A stretch of 64,000 bases of DNA from the NCBI RefSeq assembly GCF_012396365.1, contig NZ_JAAXPG010000014.1:62001-126000 (forward strand). The letters are read 5' to 3'. Under the pieces are notes generated by a model, which was not told the DNA's origin, did not search any database, and saw only the letters and a list, made by a program, of their open reading frames with translations. Position numbers and translations under genes: made by a program. This DNA is from Nocardiopsis alborubida. GTDB taxonomy: Bacteria; Actinomycetota; Actinomycetes; Streptosporangiales; Streptosporangiaceae. How positions within the stretch are numbered: the stretch's first letter is position 1; each line of letters begins with the position of its first letter. Positions 1-6,999 of this stretch are shown piece by piece.

Positions 1-780
1 GCCCTGTTCGGCGGATGGTGGGCGCCGCACAGCCCCACAACCCCGTTGGGGGCGCCCTGGCAGGAACCCACTCCCGGCCACATCCTGGGAACCGACGCCC
101 TGGGCCGCGATGTGTGGTCCCGTGTCCTGGCCGGCGGAGGAGGCCTGATCAGTGTCTCCGTGACGGCCGCCGTGTGCGCCTGTGCGGTCGGGACCGTCGG
201 AGGCCTGACCGCGGGGTGGTTCGGCGGTCCGGCCTCGCGGGCCCTCACGGCGGCGGCCGACCTGCTGCTCGCCCTGCCCTCCCTGCTGCTGGCCCTGGTG
301 GCGGCGATCGCCCTGCCCTGGCACACGGCGGTGGTCTTCGCGACGGTGTGCGGAGGGGCCCCGCTCACCCTGCGCGTGGTCAGGGACGCGGTCCGTGCCG
401 TCCGCACCTCCGGGTACGTGGAGGCCGCACTCCTGCGCGGCGAGACGGCCGCTTCGATCCTGGCGAGGGAGGTCCTCCCCGCCATGCGGGGGGTGGTCAC
501 CGCCGACCTGGGGCTTCGCCTGGTGGTCGCGCTCCAGGTCGCCGCCGCCCTGAGCGTCCTGGGCATGGGCGCCGAACCGCCCGCCCCCGACTGGTCCCTC
601 ATGCTCAGGGAGAACATGCCCGGTGTGGCGGTCAACCCCTGGGCCGTCGGTGCGCCGGCCGCGGCACTGGGCGTCACCACCGTCCTGCTCGCCCTCCTGG
701 CCCAGCTGTACCTCTCCGACGGCCGCACGAGCCGGGTCCGTGACAGCGGACCCGTACTGAAGGAGTCCACGGATGGCTGA
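1..780 (+). CDS. Opp/Dpp/Nik-type ABC transporter inner-membrane permease (5' end outside window)
   Basis: The reading frame is open from the first base, so the gene starts upstream of the window; 259 residues are visible. The piece carries the DppC-type signature following a conserved LGTDALGRDVWSRVL stretch, then hydrophobic segments typical of the binding-protein-dependent transport inner membrane component. The permease loop that docks on the ATPase (roughly YVEAALLRGETAASILAREVLP) is recognisable but diverged. It overlaps the next gene, a double ATPase, by 8 bases (ATGGCTGA), so the two are translationally coupled. The family imports peptides, nickel or metal-chelator complexes. Its position beside a salicyl-NRPS cluster makes metallophore uptake plausible, but substrate is inference. 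The binding protein and partner permease would lie left of the window. Confidence 0.85.
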   Translation, partial: ALFGGWWAPHSPTTPLGAPWQEPTPGHILGTDALGRDVWSRVLAGGGGLISVSVTAAVCACAVGTVGGLTAGWFGGPASRALTAAADLLLALPSLLLALVAAIALPWHTAVVFATVCGGAPLTLRVVRDAVRAVRTSGYVEAALLRGETAASILAREVLPAMRGVVTADLGLRLVVALQVAAALSVLGMGAEPPAPDWSLMLRENMPGVAVNPWAVGAPAAALGVTTVLLALLAQLYLSDGRTSRVRDSGPVLKESTDG

Positions 781-2176
781 GGGACTGTGCGCGGAGGCGC
801 TGCTGGTCGAGGACGAACACGGCGCCCGCGTGGTGGGCCCGGTGGACCTGCGGGTGCCGGACGGCACGGTGCTCGCGGTCATGGGCGCGTCCGGAAGCGG
901 CAAGACCAGCGCCGTCCTGGCCGCCCTGGACGCGTTGCCGCCCGGACTGGTGCGCCGGGCCGGTCAGGTGCGCTGGCAAGGAGCGCCGGTGCCCGCGGGA
1001 CGTGCGGCGCGCCGGTGGCGCCGGGCCAGTACCGGCGTGCTCGGACAGGACCCCGCCTCGGACCTGCACCCCCTGCGCCCGGCCTCCGCCCTGGTCGCCG
1101 AAGCCCTGCCGGGCGGTCTCCGGCGCGCGAACGCCGAGGCCGTCCGCGCGGCGCTCACCTCACTGGGGTTGGACGCCGACGCGCTGTGGCGTCGTCGCCC
1201 GCACGAACTCTCCGGAGGCCAGGCCCAGCGTGTGGCCCTGGCGCGGGCGGTCGTCGCCGACCCCGGGCTCCTCGTGCTCGACGAACCCACGAGCGGCCTG
1301 GACCCCGCCACGGTGGAACTCCTGCTCGGCGTCCTCGAACAGCGGCGGGGGCGCCCCGGAAGGAGCACCGTCGTGATCACCCACGACCGGGGTTTCGCCG
1401 ATCGCGTGGCCGACGTCCGCCTCGACATCGGTGAGTCCGAACCGGTTCGCGGGGTCAGCACCGCGACAGCGGGTCCCCGGGACCCGGGCGGTGCCGAGGT
1501 CCTCGGCCTGCGGGGGGTCCGTCTCACGGCTCCGGACGGCCGGGAGCTGCTCGACGAGGTGGACCTGACCGTTGGCCCGGGGGAGGCGGTCGCCGTCCTG
1601 GGACCCTCCGGATGCGGTAAGTCCACGCTGCTCAGAAGCCTGGCAGGGCTCCATCCTCCCGCGGCGGGCTCGTTCTCGCTCGGAGGTCGGCCCCTGCCCG
1701 CCAGACACACGGACCGTGCCAGGGAAACGCTGCGGGCCGTCCAGCTGATCGCCCAGGACCCGGCCGGAACCCTGAACCCGGCTCAGCGAGTCGCTACGGC
1801 ACTGGCACGCCCGGCCATGGTGCTCCGTGGGCTGACCCGCGGCCAGGCCGCGGCCGAGGTGCCCGAACTCCTGGAACGGGTCGGTCTGCCGGCGGACACC
1901 GGACGCGCGCTGCCGGCCCGCCTCTCCGGCGGCCAGCGCCAGCGCGTGGCCGTCGCCCGCGCCCTGGCCGCACGCCCCCGGGTGCTGCTGGCCGACGAGG
2001 TGTCCTCCGCTCTGGACGCCGCGAGCGCACGCACGGTCCTGGACCTCCTGGACACCCTGCGGGCCGAGGAGGGCCTGGCCGTCGTCATGGTGACCCACGA
2101 CCGGCGTGTCGCCGACCGTGCGAACCGGGTGCTGACGTTGGACCCGGAGCACCGCGGCCTGGTACCGGGGCCGTAG
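773..2176 (+). CDS. Fused double ABC ATPase of an Opp/Dpp/Nik-type importer
   Basis: This 467-residue protein contains two complete nucleotide-binding domains in one chain, equivalent to DppD plus DppF. The first has a Walker A at residues 38-45 (GASGSGKT), signature LSGGQAQRVALARA and Walker B LLVLDEPTSGLD. The second has GPSGCGKST, LSGGQRQRVAVARA and VLLADEVSSALD. It should sit on the cytoplasmic face of the adjacent permease and energise import. The ATG overlaps the permease stop. The second Walker B has DEVSSALD rather than DEPTSALD, still with the catalytic Glu. Fused ATPases of this kind are common in actinobacterial peptide or nickel importers. The link to metallophore uptake rests on neighbourhood only. 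Confidence 0.9.
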   Translation: MAEGLCAEALLVEDEHGARVVGPVDLRVPDGTVLAVMGASGSGKTSAVLAALDALPPGLVRRAGQVRWQGAPVPAGRAARRWRRASTGVLGQDPASDLHPLRPASALVAEALPGGLRRANAEAVRAALTSLGLDADALWRRRPHELSGGQAQRVALARAVVADPGLLVLDEPTSGLDPATVELLLGVLEQRRGRPGRSTVVITHDRGFADRVADVRLDIGESEPVRGVSTATAGPRDPGGAEVLGLRGVRLTAPDGRELLDEVDLTVGPGEAVAVLGPSGCGKSTLLRSLAGLHPPAAGSFSLGGRPLPARHTDRARETLRAVQLIAQDPAGTLNPAQRVATALARPAMVLRGLTRGQAAAEVPELLERVGLPADTGRALPARLSGGQRQRVAVARALAARPRVLLADEVSSALDAASARTVLDLLDTLRAEEGLAVVMVTHDRRVADRANRVLTLDPEHRGLVPGP

Positions 2177-2235
2177 CACCGCCCGCGGCGGCGCTTGCGT
2201 CCTGTCGTGGGAGCCCTTCCCCCCAGACCCGCGAA

Positions 2236-2269
2236 GCCGACCGGCCCCGCTCGGCAGGGGCCGGTCGGC
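2236..2269. terminator. Hairpin terminator between convergent genes
   Basis: A perfect 13-bp stem (GCCGACCGGCCCC at 2236-2248 pairing with 2257-2269) with an 8-base loop lies between the ATPase stop and the methyltransferase stop. There is no T-tract, which is usual for actinomycetes. It probably serves both strands. Confidence 0.7.
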
Positions 2270-2276
2270 CGGGGGA

Positions 2277-3134
2277 TCAGTCCGAGGACCGCCGCCCCAG
2301 GGCGAGCACGGTCGGATGGACCATGTAGTAGCCCGGGGCGTCGAGGACGTAGTCCGGATGGCCCGGGGTCAGGAGCCGCTCGACTTCGGCCACCTCCTCA
2401 CCGCTCAGGCCCGCGTCGGTGCCGCGCTTGAGCACCGACTCCCGCATTTCCGGCCAGACGGCGTTCTCCAGGTAGGGGCGCACGGTCGGGTCGGCGTCGA
2501 CGGGCGAGCCCACTCTGGGGAAGACGTTCACATGCACGTCGAGCAGTCCCGCGGCGGCCATCCAGGCGGTGTGGCGCTCATAGTGGGCGGTCCCCCCGGA
2601 GGGGATCCCCCAGTTGAGTTCGGACGCGGTGCGCGCCGCCCGCTCCAGCCGTGAGCGGCCGGGCAGGAACATGGCCTGGTAGTAGTTGCTGGTGAACAGC
2701 CCCAGCAGGCCGCCGGGGCGCAGGGCGCGCGCGGCGCGCGCGACCAGGGCCCCGGGGTCGTCGAAGTTGCCGGGCCAGACCACGTCCGACGCCCAGATCG
2801 CCTCGAACCCGTCGCCGGATTCAGCGGCCTCGTCGAGCACGTCGACCAGGTCGGCGGCGCGTACCTCGACCCTGTCCGACACCCCCTCGGACCGCGCGTG
2901 CTCACGGGCGAGGTCCAGCACGTCGGGGTTGCGGTCGACGGCCAGGACCCGGGCCCGCGGGCCGGCCGCCCGGGCCAGCGCCACCAGCCCGCCTCCGGCG
3001 CCGGTGCCCGCGTCGAGCAGGCGCGTGCGTCCGGACAGGCCCATCGCCGCGACCGCCTGTTCGACGGCCGGGGCGACGAAGGCCCGGTTGGCGAGCAGGT
3101 AGGGGATCAGTCCGTTCTGTTGGATGTCTGTCAA
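2277..3134 (-). CDS. Class I SAM-dependent methyltransferase
   Basis: This 285-residue protein has the SAM-binding motif I LLDAGTGAGGG near residue 40, an acidic end of strand 2 (AVDRNPDVLDLA) and a post-motif IWASDVVW. It therefore has a class I Rossmann methyltransferase fold. The start is a TTG preceded by GAGGTGG at good spacing. An ATG just upstream is out of frame and closes at once. It is the last gene of the leftward metallophore arm, 58 bases after salicylate synthase, so co-transcription is likely. The methyl acceptor cannot be read from sequence; a tailoring step on the siderophore or a precursor is a guess. It is not closely similar to the two other stand-alone-type methyltransferase domains of the cluster. 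Confidence 0.75.
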   Translation of the reverse strand: MTDIQQNGLIPYLLANRAFVAPAVEQAVAAMGLSGRTRLLDAGTGAGGGLVALARAAGPRARVLAVDRNPDVLDLAREHARSEGVSDRVEVRAADLVDVLDEAAESGDGFEAIWASDVVWPGNFDDPGALVARAARALRPGGLLGLFTSNYYQAMFLPGRSRLERAARTASELNWGIPSGGTAHYERHTAWMAAAGLLDVHVNVFPRVGSPVDADPTVRPYLENAVWPEMRESVLKRGTDAGLSGEEVAEVERLLTPGHPDYVLDAPGYYMVHPTVLALGRRSSD

Positions 3135-3192
3135 GGCATGACCACCTCAGCTGTCTCGGATAAGGGACGGTCGCGCTTGTCCGTCAGCGCGG

Positions 3193-4515
3193 TCACGGCC
3201 GCGAGGCGGGCACGACGTGCGGCAGTACGCTGCCCAGTTTCTCGCTGGTCTCCTCGAACTCGCGTTCGGGCCGGGAGCCCTCCACGATTCCGGCGCCGGC
3301 GCGGAGCCAGGCCCGGCCCTGCTCCTCGTAGACCGCGCGCAGGACCAGCGCGGCGTCGAGCTCACCGCGGGATGTGGCGGTCACCACGGCCCCGGAGTAC
3401 AGTCCGCGCTCCTCCTCCAAACGGGTGATCGCCTCGATCGCCCGGGACTTGGGGATCCCCGACGCGGTGATCGCCGGGAACAGGGCCTCGAAGGCGTGCC
3501 ACGGGGTGGCGTCCTCGCCCAGGCGCCCCCGGACGGTGGACGCCAGGTGCTGGACGCTGCCGCGGACGGAGACGCCCATGAACTCCGACACCGCGACGGA
3601 GTCCGGCACGCACACCGAGCGCATCTCCGCGACGGCTTCGCGAACCGATATGGCGTGCTCGTGGATCTCCTTGGGGTCGGCCTCCAGTTCGGCGCGGGCG
3701 GCGCTGTCCGCCGCCTCTCCGAGCCCCGCCGCCCGGGTGCCCGCGAGCGGGTTGGTCAGGACCTCGCGGTCGGGTCCGACCGTGACGACCAGTTCGGGGC
3801 TGAAACCCGCGCTGCGGAGCCCGTCCAGATCCAGCAGGAACGACCGCGCCGGGGTGTTGGCCCTGCGGCCGACCGCGTAGGTGGCGGGGACGTCCACGGG
3901 CGAGGGCAGCTCGACCTTCCGGGACAGGATCACCTTGTGGTAGTCGCCGCGTCCGATCTCGCGCAGGGCCCCGCCCACGAGCGCGCGGTAGGCCGGGGAA
4001 CCGGCTCGTGGATCGACCGTGACGCGGTTCCGCGCCGGTTCGGCGACCTGCTCGCGCAGCACGGAGAGCACCTTCCCGCGCATCTGCGCCCCGCCCCCGC
4101 TGATCCGGGCCCCGTCAGCGGTGATGCGGACTTCGGTCCGGGGCACGATGAGGCGGGCGAGCCGCGCGGACTTCCCGGGGGCGGACGGGTGGGCCCCGCG
4201 TGACCGGAGCGCGAAGTCGAACCCCACCCAGCCGTAGGCCCGCCAGGACGGGTCGGGCAGCCCGGCCAGGGCCGTGTTCAAGGCGTCGGCCGGGCTGCCG
4301 GTGTAGTCGCGGGAGTCGGCGGTCCCGTCGGCGCCGCGGACCGTGACCCGGTCGCTGTCGAGGTCGACCCCCCACCGCACACCGCCGCCGAAGAGCCAGA
4401 CCCCCTCGCGTTCGTAGAGGACGTATTCGGGGAAGAGCCCCGAGCCCGCGAGCCGGGCGGCGGCCGCGACGGGGTCGAGCGGCCCTTCGACCTGTTCGGT
4501 TTCACGACTGCTCAC
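3193..4515 (-). CDS. Salicylate synthase (Irp9/YbtS/MbtI family)
   Basis: This enzyme converts chorismate to salicylate through isochorismate and so supplies the aryl cap of the siderophore. From the GTG at 4513-4515 it has 440 residues, the family length (Irp9 434, MbtI 450). A GAGGAG Shine-Dalgarno sits just upstream, so the longer open frame to 4677 is not needed. Chorismate-using family marks are visible: the lysine in HKVILSRK (K194, aligned with the Irp9 general base K193), NPLAGTR at 255-261, DPKEIHEHAISV at 280-291, TASGIPK at 350-356, and the Mg-binding tail EGSRPEREFEET. The short single-domain form rather than an EntC/PchA form means no separate PchB lyase is required, and none is seen. 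It acts ahead of the salicyl-AMP ligase at 5172-6830. Confidence 0.92.
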   Translation of the reverse strand: MSSRETEQVEGPLDPVAAAARLAGSGLFPEYVLYEREGVWLFGGGVRWGVDLDSDRVTVRGADGTADSRDYTGSPADALNTALAGLPDPSWRAYGWVGFDFALRSRGAHPSAPGKSARLARLIVPRTEVRITADGARISGGGAQMRGKVLSVLREQVAEPARNRVTVDPRAGSPAYRALVGGALREIGRGDYHKVILSRKVELPSPVDVPATYAVGRRANTPARSFLLDLDGLRSAGFSPELVVTVGPDREVLTNPLAGTRAAGLGEAADSAARAELEADPKEIHEHAISVREAVAEMRSVCVPDSVAVSEFMGVSVRGSVQHLASTVRGRLGEDATPWHAFEALFPAITASGIPKSRAIEAITRLEEERGLYSGAVVTATSRGELDAALVLRAVYEEQGRAWLRAGAGIVEGSRPEREFEETSEKLGSVLPHVVPASRP

Positions 4516-4806
4516 GGCCGTCTCCTCGCCCGGGACGACCCGGAGGCCGCGTCTGGTGTACCCGTGGTCAACATTCTTCTCCGGTCTTCTGTGGAGGCCA
4601 GCGAGGACGCCCGCCTCTTCGTCGGACGTGCGCGGCCGCCCACCCGCGGCCCGGTGGCGGGCGCATCCGCCGGTCACGGCCGCCTCGGCGACCGCCGCCG
4701 TGGCCGGTCTCAGTCCTTCGCGTCCAGGGGGGTGCCGATCGGGGCCGACCAGATCCCCTTCCCGTGCGGGGCCGGGGGAGGAGCGGGGGGAGAGCGCGCC
4801 CAGGGT
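4516..4806. other. Intergenic spacer, no gene seen
   Basis: These 291 bases separate salicylate synthase from the ferredoxin gene on the same strand. No convincing reading frame, including an MbtH-like one, was found. It may carry an internal promoter, but I could not assign one. Confidence 0.4.
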
Positions 4807-5004
4807 TCAGTCCGAGGTGAGCTCGATCGCGCCGGAGGGGCAGCGGTCGACCGCGTTGCGCACGTGCGCGGCATCGCGGGGGCCGGGCCGGTCGGTGCGC
4901 AGTCGCACGAGCCCGTCCTCCTCGCCCTGGTCGAATACCCGGTCGGCGGCGATGACGCACTGGCCAGCGCCGATGCAGACCTCGGGGTGGACGGTGACTC
5001 GCAC
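4807..5004 (-). CDS. 3Fe-4S ferredoxin, likely P450 electron donor
   Basis: This 65-residue acidic ferredoxin has the actinobacterial P450-partner pattern: C10-x5-C16 (CIGAGQC) and a single distal CP at C55 (RCPSGAIEL). Three cysteines imply a 3Fe-4S cluster. It starts at GTG behind GGAGGA. The only P450 in the cluster is at 22109-23335, and this ferredoxin is the natural donor. Ferredoxin and P450 genes also occur in the coelibactin cluster of Streptomyces coelicolor (recalled knowledge). A ferredoxin reductase is not in the window. A Fur/Zur-like box lies about 80 bases upstream of the start. Confidence 0.88.
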   Translation of the reverse strand: MRVTVHPEVCIGAGQCVIAADRVFDQGEEDGLVRLRTDRPGPRDAAHVRNAVDRCPSGAIELTSD

Positions 5005-5080
5005 GCGGGGACGTCCTCCTCACTGTGGAGCGGCCCGGACAGGGCCGCCGAACGCCCGAAGGCGCTTGTGTGATCGTAAA

Positions 5081-5095
5081 TGATAATCATTTTCG
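5081..5095. promoter_or_regulatory. Fur/Zur-like operator upstream of the ferredoxin-salicylate synthase operon
   Basis: TGATAATCATTTTCG sits inside a perfect 7-1-7 palindrome (AAATGAT-A-ATCATTT, 5078-5092). From memory, the actinobacterial Zur consensus is close to TGAAAATCATTTTCA, giving 13 of 15 matches. The core also matches the E. coli Fur core. It is unlike the DtxR/IdeR iron box (TTAGGTTAGG). It lies about 80 bases before the ferredoxin start. Confidence 0.72.
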
Positions 5096-5171
5096 CCAGA
5101 AGCGTTCGTCCGTGTGGCTGAGGTCGCAGCGCTCTACGTGTCGCTCCGGTCGCGGAAGGTGGCGAAGGCCC

Positions 5172-6830
5172 TCACCGGATCCGCTCGCGCAGGGCGTTCT
5201 TGTCGACCTTGCCCACGGGGGTCAGGGGCAGCGCGTCGACGGCCTCGATCCGGTCGGGGGCCTTGTAGCCGGCCAGGCCCCTCCCGCGCAGGAAGGCACC
5301 GAGTTCGCGCACCGTGGGAGGGGTGCCCGCGCAGACCAGGAAGGCGACCGACCGCTCGCCGAGGTCCGGGTCGGGGGCGGCCACCAGGGCGACCGCCGAC
5401 ACGTCCGGGTGGGCGAGCAGCTGGCCCTCCACCTCGGTGGCGTCGATCTTCTCGCCGCCGCGGTTGATCTGGTCCTTCACCCGGCCGACGACATTGATGT
5501 GGCCGCTGGGGCGGAGCCGGACGAGGTCGCCGGTCCGGTAGAACCCGTCGGGTGTGAAGTGCGTGGTGGCGAGTTCGGGGGCGCGGTAGTAGCCGCGCAG
5601 TGTGTAGGGGCCCCGTGTCAGCAGCTCGCCCACGGCGCCGACGGGCACGGGGGCACCCGACTCGTCGACCACCCGTACCTCGTCACCGGTGGAGATGGGG
5701 CGCCCCTGCGTGGTGCACACCAGCTCCTCGGGGTCGTCGAGGCGGGTGACGTTGATCAGGCCCTCGGCCATGCCGAACACCTGCTGCAGGCGGCACCCCA
5801 GCGTCGGGCGGACGCGGCGCGCGAGGTCGTCGGCCAGCCGCGCTCCCCCCACCTGGAGGACCGAGAGGCTGTCCAGCTCCGCTGAGCCCGGAGCCCGGTC
5901 GGCGTAGGCCTCCAGCCACACGGGCACCATCGGCGGACTGAGCGCCGTGACGGTCACGCCCTCGCGTTCGATCAGGGGGAACGCCGACTCGGGGGCGGGG
6001 CTGGGCGCCATGACCACCGTCGCGCCCGCGGTGAGCGCGCCCAGGACCCCCGGGCAGGACATCGTGAAGTTGAAGGCGACGGGCAGTACCGCGAGGTAGA
6101 CGCTGTCCGGAGTCAGGTCGCATGCGGCCGCCGCGGCGCGGGCGTTGTAGGCGTAGTCCCGGTGCGTGCGCGGGATGAGCTTGGGCGTCCCCGTGGTCCC
6201 GCCGGAGAGCAGGAGGAGACCGATGTCGCCGGCGGCGGGGCGTCCGGAGTCGGGGGCGCGCTCACCGGAGGCGTCGGAGCGCAGGTCCTCGAAGCCGACG
6301 GCGGCCTCGAGTCCGCCGGTGTCGCCGACGACGATCACATGGCGCAGCTCCCCGTGCTCCTCGCGCATGGACGCGGCCAGCGTCCGGTAGTCGAACCGCG
6401 CGTGGCGGTCGGCCACCGCGTAACCGACCGCGCGGGTGACCCGCAGGAGGTGGGAGATCTCGTGTCCCCGGTGCCCGGGCATGGCGTGGACCGGGACCGC
6501 GCCGAGGTACTGCAGCCCGAACCAGAGCAGCAGGAACTCCGCCCGGTTGGGCAGCTGCACCACCACCCGGTCGCCCCGGCGCAGCCCCCGCCGGTACAGC
6601 CCGGCCGCCACCGCCCTCGCCTCCGCGGCCAGCTCGGCGTAGGACCACCGGCGCTCGCCGTCGACGAGCGCGACGGCGTCGGGGCGCTGCTCCGCCTGGT
6701 GCGTCAGCAGGTCGGCCAGGACCTCCTCGCGCCAGAACCCGGCCGCCCGGTAGCGCTGGCTCGCCTCCTCCGGCCACCCCGGCCAGTCCTGCTCCGGAGC
6801 TGTTACGGGCATGTTTGCGCTCTTGGTCAT
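5172..6830 (-). CDS. Salicyl-AMP ligase (stand-alone aryl adenylation enzyme)
   Basis: This 552-residue member of the DhbE/YbtE/PchD group activates salicylate with ATP and loads it on the aryl carrier domain at the N-terminus of the first NRPS. Visible marks are the P-loop SGGTTGTPK (209-217), FGMAEG, YRTGD and the C-terminal catalytic lysine K541 in TPVGKVDKNAL. In the acid-binding loop the protein reads AFNFTMSCPG (252-261). Aligned to DhbE HNYPLSSPG, the Asn is kept and the DHB/salicylate discriminating position is Cys (C259), as in known salicylate-specific enzymes. The usual His before the Asn is Phe (F253), which is unusual. The start ATG faces a Zur/Fur-like box shared with the divergent NRPS. 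Confidence 0.93.
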   Translation of the reverse strand: MTKSANMPVTAPEQDWPGWPEEASQRYRAAGFWREEVLADLLTHQAEQRPDAVALVDGERRWSYAELAAEARAVAAGLYRRGLRRGDRVVVQLPNRAEFLLLWFGLQYLGAVPVHAMPGHRGHEISHLLRVTRAVGYAVADRHARFDYRTLAASMREEHGELRHVIVVGDTGGLEAAVGFEDLRSDASGERAPDSGRPAAGDIGLLLLSGGTTGTPKLIPRTHRDYAYNARAAAAACDLTPDSVYLAVLPVAFNFTMSCPGVLGALTAGATVVMAPSPAPESAFPLIEREGVTVTALSPPMVPVWLEAYADRAPGSAELDSLSVLQVGGARLADDLARRVRPTLGCRLQQVFGMAEGLINVTRLDDPEELVCTTQGRPISTGDEVRVVDESGAPVPVGAVGELLTRGPYTLRGYYRAPELATTHFTPDGFYRTGDLVRLRPSGHINVVGRVKDQINRGGEKIDATEVEGQLLAHPDVSAVALVAAPDPDLGERSVAFLVCAGTPPTVRELGAFLRGRGLAGYKAPDRIEAVDALPLTPVGKVDKNALRERIR

Positions 6831-6899
6831 CTCTGCTCCTTTTGCGTTCTATGCCACACATAGGGGGGATCGCGCTCGGCGCCCAGCTTAGGATAAAAA

Positions 6900-6914
6900 A
6901 GATAACGGTTTTCG
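6900..6914. promoter_or_regulatory. Fur/Zur-like operator in the divergent ligase/NRPS promoter
   Basis: AGATAACGGTTTTCG shares 11 of 15 positions with the box at 5081-5095, including GATAA-N3-TTTTCG. The surrounding 6890-6930 is AT-rich in a very GC-rich region. It sits 70 bases upstream of the ligase start and 86 bases upstream of the first NRPS start, so one regulator could control both arms. Confidence 0.6.
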
Positions 6915-6999
6915 TTTTCAAGCGAATCATCGGCCCCCGGCTCCCACCGGGTTCAGGTCGGCCCCCGAAGCCCGCTGCGAGTCAAGGAGACGATCACGC

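Noticed and set aside
15-743. Arg/Gly/Pro-rich frame overlapping the ABC permease
   Set aside because: Out-of-frame shadow; the true permease frame is open from base 1 with the conserved LGTDALGRDVWSRVL motif.
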